Shown: piece after piece, positions 1-5,873 of the stretch
How positions within the stretch are numbered: position 1 is the first letter of the stretch
How the letters are laid out: every line of letters starts with the position of its first letter
Translations under genes and position numbers: made by a program
Assembly (NCBI GenBank): GCA_030604345.1
Contig: JAUVWB010000077.1
Span: forward strand, 1 to 7,067
Length of the DNA stretch: 7,067 nt
Direction: 5' to 3'
Source: Desulfofustis sp.
GTDB taxonomy: Bacteria > Desulfobacterota > Desulfobulbia > Desulfobulbales > Desulfocapsaceae
The notes under the pieces: model-generated
What the model saw: only the letters and a program-made list of their open reading frames with translations
Databases searched by the model: none
What the model was told of the DNA's origin: nothing

Positions 1-623
1 CCCTGCTCACCGTGCTCGCGGTGATCGTCAGTCTCACCGCCCCAGGCGCCATCGTCATGATCGGCGGGTTTGCCACCTCGTTTGGTTTCATCATGTACCT
101 GATGCTGATGGGGGTGCATTACGGTTTCCGCTATCCCGCCATCGGCGTGGTCATCGGTCTGATCGGCGCGATCGCCGCCTGCTTTGTCACCTATTTCTGG
201 TACCAGTACCCGTTGTCGATGCATACCGCCTTCTGGGGACTGTTCGCCGGCCTGGTCATTGCCTATCTGTGTCGTGGTCTCGGTATCAAGGACAATGAGG
301 AAACGATCAAGCGTCAGCAAGAGGTTCGCCAGTGGCTCAACTCGATCGACGCACCTTCGGAGCGCGGCCAGAAATGGCGCAACGCCATGAAAGTAATGGT
401 TCCTCTCTGGTATGTCTTCGCTATCGGGCCGCTGTGCATTCTTGGCAACTCGGCCTTCTCGTTTGCCGGTTTCGCACCGCTCTGGTCGTGGCAGATCGCT
501 TGGTGGATCGTCGGCATCATCATGATGTGGGCGCTCTGCTTCAAAGCCGAGATGTCCACCACCTCGGCCGAGCAGATCCAACGGGCCGACAGTGAGCAGA
601 TGATTGTCGTCAAGGAGATCTGA
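1..623 (+). CDS. Sodium:solute symporter (SSS family), C-terminal part, cut by window edge
   Basis: This is the C-terminal ~207 residues of an inner-membrane, sodium-coupled transporter. The frame is open to base 1, so the GTG at 12 is not the true start and the N-terminal two thirds lie outside. Numbering from base 12, hydrophobic spans lie at about 1-36 (one or two helices), 41-63, 72-91, 129-146 and 158-178. A charged cytoplasmic-looking loop (about 93-127, with NEETIKRQQEVRQWL) separates the last two spans from the rest, and the tail is hydrophilic. This layout and the GN..F..W.W..AWWIVG.....W region are familiar from SSS symporters of sulfate and metal reducers. The substrate cannot be read from this fragment; acetate or another monocarboxylate is inferred from the convergent acs. 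The stop is TGA. An AAGGAG at 612-617 lies inside the last codons, and the next gene starts 36 bases after the stop, so the two are probably co-transcribed. Confidence 0.85.
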   Translation, partial: LLTVLAVIVSLTAPGAIVMIGGFATSFGFIMYLMLMGVHYGFRYPAIGVVIGLIGAIAACFVTYFWYQYPLSMHTAFWGLFAGLVIAYLCRGLGIKDNEETIKRQQEVRQWLNSIDAPSERGQKWRNAMKVMVPLWYVFAIGPLCILGNSAFSFAGFAPLWSWQIAWWIVGIIMMWALCFKAEMSTTSAEQIQRADSEQMIVVKEI

Positions 624-647
624 GGATGGGGCAACCAGTACCTTTAC

Positions 648-653
648 AAGGAG
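648..653 (+). promoter_or_regulatory. Ribosome binding site of the 28-residue membrane protein
   Basis: AAGGAG lies six bases before the ATG at 660. It is a near-consensus Shine-Dalgarno sequence at good spacing, and it is the main reason to believe that the very short reading frame after it is translated. Confidence 0.75.
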
Positions 654-659
654 ATCGTC

Positions 660-746
660 ATGGCTAAAGAAGATATGTGGCTGATCATCGTCGTCGCTTT
701 TACCATTCTCTTTACCGCTTCATTCGGCTGGGGGCTTTGGGGTTAG
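660..746 (+). CDS. 28-residue single-span membrane protein, likely symporter accessory subunit
   Basis: This short gene encodes 28 residues: a charged start (MAKEDMW), a hydrophobic stretch from about residue 7 to 22 (LIIVVAFTILFTASF) and a Gly/Trp-rich end (GWGLWG). The composition predicts one transmembrane helix with a short cytoplasmic N-terminus. It follows the symporter by 36 bases, has a strong AAGGAG site and is followed by a terminator 24 bases after its stop, so it appears to be the last gene of the transporter transcript. Tiny one-helix proteins next to SSS symporters are a recognised pattern (for example those annotated as symporter small accessory proteins). Membership of such a family is inferred from position and topology, not from an alignment. 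A stabilising or regulatory subunit of the transporter is the most likely role. Its length puts it below usual gene-finding cut-offs. Confidence 0.72.
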   Translation: MAKEDMWLIIVVAFTILFTASFGWGLWG

Positions 747-769
747 GCGATAGAACACGAGCAAGAGGT

Positions 770-817
770 AACGAGACGGGGCCGGACTGCACCCAGCAGC
801 CGGCCCCGTCTCGTTTT
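770..817 (+). terminator. Strong rho-independent terminator after the symporter operon
   Basis: A perfect 16-bp stem (770-785 with 800-815, AACGAGACGGGGCCGG and its complement) is extended by a bulged A and a further 4-bp CTGC/GCAG stem around the loop ACCCA. The distal arm runs into TTTT at 814-817, then ATT. It lies 24 bases after the microprotein stop. The opposite strand has only a weak U-tail (TTACCTCTTG), but the hairpin may also help end the convergent transcript that finishes at 892. Confidence 0.9.
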
Positions 818-891
818 ATTGGGTTTCATCCGACTCGAGCGTACCCATCTCGGCCCAGGGAGGCGAAGGGCATTGCTGGCAACAAGCCTAA

Positions 892-1326
892 CTACGAGCG
901 CCGGCAGGCACGCAGGATGAAAAAGGCGATAAAAGCCCCGACGCCGTAATAAGGAATCTTGTTCAAAGAGTAGTGGCTGCCGATAATCGTTCGCTCTGCG
1001 ACGCTTACAGATAATCCCGACAGCAGAGCGGGAAAACGCCAAGCGACCAGTTCGACGAGACAGAAAAAGAGAAACAGGGCAATCAGCAGCGGCCGTTCCG
1101 GCAGGCGCGGCAGTGTGAACTGGATCACGAGCGCCCAGCACATCAGAAACAGGATACCAGTTAGGTAATGGTTTACTTCCGTGTCGTAGGGCCCCTGGTA
1201 AAGCGCCGCACTGAACCACAACGGCAGGCAGATGACAAGGAACTTGAGCAGTGCCGTGCGCTCTTTGGAGGGTTCCTTCGCCGGGACACCGGACACTGCC
1301 GTCCTGCTGCTGTTCTCTGATCGCAT
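892..1326 (-). CDS. Small four-span membrane protein, DUF2809-like
   Basis: The product is 144 residues long. A hydrophilic N-terminus of about 25 residues is followed by about four hydrophobic segments: LLKFLVICLPLWFSAALY, YLTGILFLMCWALVIQFTL, LLIALFLFFCLVELVAW and VGAFIAFFIL. The pattern VE.....FPALL...... then GSHYSLNKIPYYGVG resembles the end of DUF2809 proteins, where VE..QLYHAPWLD and VLG..F...D...Y..G are typical. The match is loose and made from memory, and the function of that family is poorly known. The frame is open to a GTG at 1383, but that codon has no ribosome binding site. The ATG at 1326 has GGAGAG seven bases upstream, so I chose it. The gene lies 92 bases downstream of acs on the same strand and could be co-transcribed, though nothing ties it to acetate metabolism. 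The stop is TAG. Confidence 0.68.
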   Translation of the reverse strand: MRSENSSRTAVSGVPAKEPSKERTALLKFLVICLPLWFSAALYQGPYDTEVNHYLTGILFLMCWALVIQFTLPRLPERPLLIALFLFFCLVELVAWRFPALLSGLSVSVAERTIIGSHYSLNKIPYYGVGAFIAFFILRACRRS

Positions 1327-1333
1327 GGCGTCT

Positions 1334-1339
1334 CTCTCC
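1334..1339 (-). promoter_or_regulatory. Ribosome binding site that sets the start of the DUF2809-like gene
   Basis: On the - strand this reads GGAGAG, seven bases before the ATG at 1326. The longer alternative start (GTG at 1383) is preceded by GCCGGCACAAAACCG, which has no purine-rich site, so the shorter product is preferred. Confidence 0.6.
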
Positions 1340-1418
1340 GCGGCCAAGACTACAAACCGGCGGAACCCGTAAAAGGCCTCCACCGGTTTTGTGCCGGCTT
1401 TATCTGTTTTGATCGTGA

Positions 1419-3449
1419 TCAGGACACCATATCCTTGATTTGATCGACAATCTCCGGGTTGGCCAGGGTCATGACATTGCCCACATCACCGCGGTTGGAG
1501 ATGGCTCCCAGGACCCGGCGCATGATCTTGCCGGAGCGGGTCTTCGGCATGTCCGGAACGATCCAGACGTTCTTGCAACGGGCAATCTTGCCGATTTGGG
1601 TGACAACGGCGTCCGCCACTTTTTTCTGCAGCTCGGGAGACGGGTCGTAACCCGGTTTCAACGAGACGTAGAGCTCCGGTTCCTTGCCCTTGATCTCGTG
1701 GGCGACGGGCACGACCGCCGCTTCGGCAACCTCCGGGACGGTGAGCGCCGCCGATTCGATTTCTTTGGTCCCCAAACGGTGACCGGAGACATTGATGACA
1801 TCATCGATTCGACCAAGGATGCGGATATAACCGTCCGCCGCCTCCATCGCCGCATCGCCGGTCAGGTATGGCCAGTCGCGCCAGTCCTTGCTGTTCGGGT
1901 TCTTGTTGTACATGCCGAAATAGGTGTCGACGAAGCGCTTGCGGTTGCCCCAGATGGTCTGGAAACATCCCGGCCAGGGATTCTGGATGCAGATGTTGCC
2001 GGCTTTTCCTGAACCGCGTGGGATGACATTGCCGTTTTCGTCAAAGACGATCGGGTGGATGCCGGGTACGCCCGGGCCGGCGCTGCCCGGCTTCATCGGC
2101 TGCATGCCCGGTACCGTGGCGCAGAGGAAGCCGCCGGTTTCGGTCTGCCAATAGGTGTCGACGATTACCGCTTTCCCCTTGCCGACCACCTTGTAGTACC
2201 ACTTCCACACCTCCGGCTCGATCGGTTCGCCGACGGTCGTCATATGCTTGAAGTGGTAGTTGTATTTGGCCGGTTCATCCGGGCCAACCTTGCGCAGGGC
2301 GCGGATGGCGGTCGGCGCGGTATGGAAGATGTTGACATCGAGGTCCTGGGCGATCCGCCAGCAGCGGCCGGCATCGGGATAGGTGGGAACCCCTTCGTAG
2401 ATCACCGTGGAGGCGCCGAGTGCAAGCGGCCCGTAGACGATGAAACTGTGCCCGGTGATCCAGCCGATGTCGGCCATACACCAGTAGACGTCCTCGGGAT
2501 GAATATCCTGGATATACTTGGACATGGCCGTTACGTAGGCCAGATAGCCGCCGGTGCCGTGCTGCGCCCCTTTTGGTTTGCCGGTGGTACCGCTGGTGTA
2601 CATGAGAAACAGCGGTTCCTCGGCCAGCATCTGCACCGGTTTCACGCGAACACCGTAATAATTCTTTAATTCATCGTTTACCACGATGTCGCGGCCGTCC
2701 ACCAGGCTGGCCTTGGTGGACATCCTGCCGGGATAGCGTTGCCATATCAGCAGTGTGACCACCTTTTGACCGTCCTTTTCCGCCAGGACGCAGGCCTCGT
2801 CATCGACTGCCTTATGGTCGAGCAGTTTGCCGCTGCGATAGTAGGCGTCCATGGTGATCAGCACCCGACTGTTGGAGTCGACGATCCGATCGGCACAGGC
2901 ACTGGCCGAAAAGCCGCCGAAGACGACCGAATGGATGATGCCGAGACGGGCACAGGCAAGCATGGTTATGGGTAGTTCGGTTGACATCGGCATGTGGATG
3001 GTGACCCGGTCACCTCGCTTGAGTTTGGCCGTATCCCGAAGCAGGGCGGCAAATTCATTGACCCGAACGAAGAGTTCCTGATAGGTGACATGGAGGACTC
3101 GTTCCTCTTCCCGTTCCGGAACGAAATGGATGGCAGTCTTATTCTTATTCTTGGCCAGATGGCGATCGATGCAGTTAAAGCTGGCGTTGAGCTTGCCGCC
3201 GCGGAACCATTTCCAGCAGGGCGCGTCGCTGGTATCGAGCACTTCGTCCCAATACTTGTACCAGGTCAGGAGTTCGGCGAATTCTGTATAGTAGTCGGGA
3301 AACTTGTCCAGGCTGAAACGGTCGTCAATGGTCTCGTCGACCAGATTGGCTTGATGGATGAAACTCGGGGGCGGATAGAAATAATCCTCTTCATGCCAAT
3401 GGACGGCAATTTCAGCATCAGAAGTCGCAACGATATTCTTGTCACTCAT
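1419..3449 (-). CDS. acs: Acetyl-CoA synthetase (acetate--CoA ligase, AMP-forming)
   Basis: This cytoplasmic enzyme converts acetate, ATP and CoA to acetyl-CoA, AMP and pyrophosphate in two steps through acetyl-AMP. The product has 676 residues, slightly longer than the usual ~650. In order: an N-terminal Acs domain (about 50-110, WYKYWDEVLD then FNCIDRHLAK); the phosphate-binding loop YTSGTTGKPKG at 284-294; DIGWITGHSFIVYGPL at 327-342; VGEP at 406-409; DTYWQTETGG at 431-440; the adenylation hinge region YLTGDAA...GRIDDVINVSGHRLG at 528-560; and PKTRSGKIMRRVL at 635-647. K641 there is the catalytic lysine that acetylation switches off in studied Acs proteins. Pocket residues I331, T332, V406, G407 and W434 match the acetate-specific type, arguing against a longer-chain ligase. 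The frame is open 117 codons further upstream, but that stretch has no Acs-like sequence. The ATG at 3449 has AGGGAG eight bases before it and begins a normal Acs N-terminus. The stop is TGA. Confidence 0.97.
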   Translation of the reverse strand: MSDKNIVATSDAEIAVHWHEEDYFYPPPSFIHQANLVDETIDDRFSLDKFPDYYTEFAELLTWYKYWDEVLDTSDAPCWKWFRGGKLNASFNCIDRHLAKNKNKTAIHFVPEREEERVLHVTYQELFVRVNEFAALLRDTAKLKRGDRVTIHMPMSTELPITMLACARLGIIHSVVFGGFSASACADRIVDSNSRVLITMDAYYRSGKLLDHKAVDDEACVLAEKDGQKVVTLLIWQRYPGRMSTKASLVDGRDIVVNDELKNYYGVRVKPVQMLAEEPLFLMYTSGTTGKPKGAQHGTGGYLAYVTAMSKYIQDIHPEDVYWCMADIGWITGHSFIVYGPLALGASTVIYEGVPTYPDAGRCWRIAQDLDVNIFHTAPTAIRALRKVGPDEPAKYNYHFKHMTTVGEPIEPEVWKWYYKVVGKGKAVIVDTYWQTETGGFLCATVPGMQPMKPGSAGPGVPGIHPIVFDENGNVIPRGSGKAGNICIQNPWPGCFQTIWGNRKRFVDTYFGMYNKNPNSKDWRDWPYLTGDAAMEAADGYIRILGRIDDVINVSGHRLGTKEIESAALTVPEVAEAAVVPVAHEIKGKEPELYVSLKPGYDPSPELQKKVADAVVTQIGKIARCKNVWIVPDMPKTRSGKIMRRVLGAISNRGDVGNVMTLANPEIVDQIKDMVS

Positions 3450-3457
3450 GATTGTCG

Positions 3458-3463
3458 CTCCCT
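3458..3463 (-). promoter_or_regulatory. Ribosome binding site that sets the acs start
   Basis: On the - strand this reads AGGGAG, eight bases before the ATG at 3449. It supports the 676-residue product over the much longer open frame that runs back to about 3800. Confidence 0.7.
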
Positions 3464-3598
3464 GTAAGTTTTTACCGCTGGAGACCTTCACTCGTCTCAT
3501 GCGAGCCACCGGTCGTCCAGACAATCCGGTTACCGTTGAGCCAGCCATTGACCGACCGCGGTCCGGGCCGGAAATGGGGTGGCCTGATAATGGTCGTG

Positions 3599-3623
3599 CG
3601 CCGACGAGCGGTACTCGTCGGTG
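3599..3623 (-). repeat. Hairpin in the presumed acs leader
   Basis: The arms CCGACGAG (3601-3608) and CTCGTCGG (3614-3621) are perfectly complementary around a 5-base loop. A G-T wobble and a C-G pair extend the stem to ten. It sits about 150 bases before the acs start. No T-run follows it on the - strand, so it is not a terminator. It could be an RNA leader structure, a binding site for a dimeric regulator, or chance. Confidence 0.45.
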
Positions 3624-3952
3624 GTGGAACTTACGAGCATAGGGTAGCGGAGAGCCGGCACAGACGTTTGGCTCCCCAGGAAACTGAACGCATCCATCCG
3701 CGGTGACCGGCGTGTGCCGTGCCGACAGTTTCCTTCTTGTGAACATGACAGCGCCAGGGAAGGCCATGGGCCTATCCCGGCAACGCCGTCGCGCAACCAA
3801 TGCCGTGCACGATGGACGCAGGGGGATACCGGCCGAATCGATGCGGGCATTGCGAAGCAGAACGAGGATCGTACATCAATTCCCCTTATCACGACTTTCA
3901 GTGTTACTCAAGAAAAAAATCGTGCTCATGGGTGTCAATCCCCTTCTCTTGC

Positions 3953-4948
3953 TTACAATACCCCGGTGAAGTCGAAGTTCAGTTTTTTCTGGAATGTGGC
4001 AATCCGCCGAAAAGCTGCTTTCAGCATGACTCGGTCAAGAGAGGAGAGCCGGGTCGGATCGATGTGATTGTTCGGTTCCTGCTGCTCGTCGATAATAATT
4101 GTGATTTGATTGAGAAAGCGAAGGCGCATCAGGTAGTTGTAGGTCTGGACCAGATCCCGGTAATCGTGATCGGAGAAGACCCCTGCCTTGTGGAGTCGAA
4201 ACAGTCGTCGCAAGGTGTTGGTCTCGGAAAGCTTCTGTTTCAAGGCGTAGATCCGGGCAAAGTCGATGATCGGCAGGATGGCAAGTTTGATGTCGAACAT
4301 GCCCTTGTGTTCGCCATGCTTCTCCACCAGCAGTTTGCCGAAGAAGTTAACCGGTGGTTTGAAGAAAAGGGTGTTTTCGGTCAGGTTCCGAAGGAACCCG
4401 GGCCAGCGATCGATGGATTGCAGGAGGTACGCTTTCAATTCGGTGGCCAGCGATAGGTCGCCCCAGACGCCACGGAAATCAAAAAAAATGCTGCTGTGCA
4501 GCAGGTCCTGTGGATCGGCGGTTCGGATCCAGGAGCGGAAGTAGTGCTTCCAAACCGACAGCGGTTGGCACCATTTCGGGTTTTTGGCCATGTTGTCGCC
4601 GGTACACAGTCGATAGCCGGCGCTGTGCAGATGGTCGCAGATGGAGCTGGAAAGTTGCAGGAAATAGGCTTCAGCTGCCTCGGCCGGTTGCCCTTCCGGT
4701 TGATCTTGATAGACCAAGGCGTTGTCCTGATCTGATATGAACGTCTGTTCCTCCCTGCCCTCCGAACCCATGACCATGAACACGAAAGGGCAGGGAGCGG
4801 GTCCGAGTTGGGCGATGGCAAAGGTGATAACCTTGTCAATAATGGCGTCGGAAAAGGCGGTGATCAGGGTGGTGATGTATTCGGTACTGGCCCCGTTCTG
4901 GATAGGCGTGAGCAGCATTCTGGTCAGCCGCTCGTGAATGTTCTTCAA
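3953..4948 (-). CDS. DUF294 GlnD-like nucleotidyltransferase (downstream half of an amber-split protein)
   Basis: The product (331 residues from the TTG at 4948) has the putative nucleotidyltransferase domain DUF294 at about 20-155 and its C-terminal partner at about 185-325. The active-site signature GSEGREEQTFISDQDNALVY at 61-80 keeps the GS...(D.D) metal-binding arrangement of the Pol-beta superfamily, as in the uridylyltransferase GlnD. CTGDNMAKNPKWCQPLSVW at 115-133 is another family hallmark. Its target is unknown; covalent nucleotidylation of a protein is the usual guess. The frame is continuous with the cNMP-CBS gene upstream apart from one TAG at 4961-4963. Relatives commonly carry cNMP, CBS, DUF294 and DUF294_C domains on one chain of about 620-640 residues. 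The TTG start has only a weak CAGG before it, and the next ATG (4918) has no site at all. Translation may therefore depend on reinitiation or readthrough, or the protein may not be made. The stop is TAA. Confidence 0.88.
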   Translation of the reverse strand: MKNIHERLTRMLLTPIQNGASTEYITTLITAFSDAIIDKVITFAIAQLGPAPCPFVFMVMGSEGREEQTFISDQDNALVYQDQPEGQPAEAAEAYFLQLSSSICDHLHSAGYRLCTGDNMAKNPKWCQPLSVWKHYFRSWIRTADPQDLLHSSIFFDFRGVWGDLSLATELKAYLLQSIDRWPGFLRNLTENTLFFKPPVNFFGKLLVEKHGEHKGMFDIKLAILPIIDFARIYALKQKLSETNTLRRLFRLHKAGVFSDHDYRDLVQTYNYLMRLRFLNQITIIIDEQQEPNNHIDPTRLSSLDRVMLKAAFRRIATFQKKLNFDFTGVL

Positions 4949-4960
4949 TTGCCTGATGTT

Positions 4961-4963
4961 CTA
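4961..4963 (-). other. In-frame TAG codon between the CBS and nucleotidyltransferase domains
   Basis: Reading the - strand, the frame runs ...KTVKAA, TAG, NIRQLKNIHERLTRM.... Both sides look like one uninterrupted interdomain linker of the family, and the flanking genes share the frame with only four codons between the TAG and the TTG start. Reading through gives 627 residues, the family's normal size. A single base change (for example GAG, CAG or AAG to TAG) would explain it. TAG also ends the 28-residue protein and the DUF2809-like gene in this window, so TAG acts as an ordinary stop here. Confidence 0.8.
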
Positions 4964-5836
4964 GGCTGCCTTTACCGTCTTGATGAGCAGGTAGGTCGAT
5001 CGGGTCTGGGCGACGATCAGGTCTTTTTCGGTGATGATGCCACTGATTTCACCCTGTTGGTCAAGCAGCATCAGGTGCCGTACATCTTGCTCGATCATTT
5101 CCAGAAATGCCTGGTAAACCAGCGATTGGTCGCTAATGCTGATGACTGGGGAGGACATGATGGTTTGTACCGACCGACTCGGATCGAGTCCCTGGGCCAG
5201 GACCTTTTTTCGCAGGTCGGCGTCGGTGACGATGCCTCTCACCTGTTGGTTGTCATCCTGGATCAGCAAAGCGCTGCTGTTGTGTTTGGCCATCATCTCG
5301 GCGGCTGTTTTGATCGGTGTCGACACAGGGCAGGAAACGGTTGACGGGCGGTACATGGCCGCAATGGGCTGGTTGAAAAACGGCAGATTCAGTTCCTTGT
5401 CCTTGACCTGGCGGGAGATGATGCCCGCGTAGGTTCGGTTGATCATGCTCTTGCCGAAGGCGTTGGTGAAGAATTCAGTGAAAGCTTCGCTTTGTTCGCA
5501 CAGGGAAAGAAAATGATCCGCATCAAGCGCGATCATTTCGGCGTCTTCCTGAATGCGCAAGGTCTTGGTGGCGATTCCCTCGTTGAGCAGGATGGAGATG
5601 CCGCCGAAACTGTCGCCGGTACGAAGATCTCGTTTCAGCGTCTCGCTGAAATTGAATTCGAAATAGAAACGGGCGGCACCGGAGGTCAGAACACGGAAGC
5701 GATCGACGGTGGTAAGTTCTTGGGTAAGCAGCACGGTTCCCTGTTGCGCGCTTTCCCGATAGAGAAAGGTGGCGACGGCAGCGAATTGTTCCTTGGTCAA
5801 CAGCGAGAAGGGTTTGTAGCGATAGGCTTCTTCCAT
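4961..5836 (-). CDS. cNMP-binding and CBS-pair regulatory protein (upstream half of an amber-split protein)
   Basis: The product (291 residues) begins with a cyclic-nucleotide-binding-like beta-roll at about 8-125, then has two CBS motifs at about 165-213 and 225-275. The CBS repeats show the usual V...G(I)(V/I)T..DL endings (VRGIVTDADLRKK and ISGIITEKDLIVA). CBS pairs bind adenine nucleotides in well-studied proteins, so a sensor of energy state or of a nucleotide second messenger is plausible. The phosphate-binding cassette (GDSFGGISILL, 74-84) lacks the Glu of the classic GE(L/I) motif and the expected Arg, so it may not bind cAMP normally. The ATG at 5836 has GAGG six bases upstream. The gene starts 37 bases after the exonuclease stop, consistent with one operon. 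It ends at a TAG exactly where related proteins continue into the DUF294 nucleotidyltransferase, so this is probably the N-terminal regulatory half of a split protein. Confidence 0.88.
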   Translation of the reverse strand: MEEAYRYKPFSLLTKEQFAAVATFLYRESAQQGTVLLTQELTTVDRFRVLTSGAARFYFEFNFSETLKRDLRTGDSFGGISILLNEGIATKTLRIQEDAEMIALDADHFLSLCEQSEAFTEFFTNAFGKSMINRTYAGIISRQVKDKELNLPFFNQPIAAMYRPSTVSCPVSTPIKTAAEMMAKHNSSALLIQDDNQQVRGIVTDADLRKKVLAQGLDPSRSVQTIMSSPVISISDQSLVYQAFLEMIEQDVRHLMLLDQQGEISGIITEKDLIVAQTRSTYLLIKTVKAA

Positions 5837-5842
5837 GGGTGA

Positions 5843-5846
5843 CCTC
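5843..5846 (-). promoter_or_regulatory. Ribosome binding site of the cNMP-CBS gene
   Basis: GAGG on the - strand lies six bases before the ATG at 5836, in the context CGAGGTCACCC. This moderate site supports the chosen start, which also gives a complete cNMP-like domain. Confidence 0.5.
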
Positions 5847-5873
5847 GTGTGCGTGCCGGTTTGATACCGTTGG

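Larger units (their letters stand above)
3450..3952. other. Gene-free region of about 500 bases upstream of acs
   Basis: No convincing gene lies here. The frames that are open on either strand are rich in Arg, Pro and Ser, lack ribosome binding sites and resemble no protein I know. The region presumably holds the acs promoter and a leader. On the - strand a perfect TTGACA occurs at 3938-3933, just downstream of the DUF294 stop, but at 16-18 base spacing only TTTTCT, TTTCTT or TTCTTG follows, so it is a weak promoter candidate. A run of seven T residues (- strand, 3919-3913) lies close by without a good hairpin before it. I found no clear sigma-54 element (GG-N10-GC). The only strong secondary structure is the hairpin at 3599-3623. 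Confidence 0.6.

Noticed and set aside
1327..1383. Longer start (GTG at 1383) for the DUF2809-like gene
   Set aside because: No ribosome binding site precedes it, while GGAGAG precedes the ATG at 1326.
1371..1405. Attenuator or terminator between acs and the DUF2809-like gene
   Set aside because: CCGG-CACAAAA-CCGG and AAAG...CTTTT can pair on the - strand, but the stems are short and bulged.
1410..1421. TGATC-GT-GATCA inverted repeat overlapping the acs stop
   Set aside because: Five-base arms are too short to be significant on their own, and there is no T-run after it on the - strand.
1440..2669. Long open frames on the + strand opposite acs (about 190 and 204 codons)
   Set aside because: They lie antisense to a strongly conserved enzyme, have no ribosome binding sites and no recognisable domains. 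They arise from the codon pattern of the GC-rich gene beneath.
3450..3800. 117-residue N-terminal extension of Acs
   Set aside because: The open frame has no Acs-like sequence and is rich in Arg, Pro and Ser. A proper ribosome binding site precedes the ATG at 3449.
3910..3938. Sigma-70 promoter for acs at the perfect TTGACA
   Set aside because: No acceptable -10 hexamer at 16-18 base spacing, so it is mentioned only as weak.
4961..4963. Genome-wide reassignment of TAG to an amino acid
   Set aside because: TAG is the natural stop of the 28-residue protein and the DUF2809-like gene in the same window, so general reassignment is not supported.
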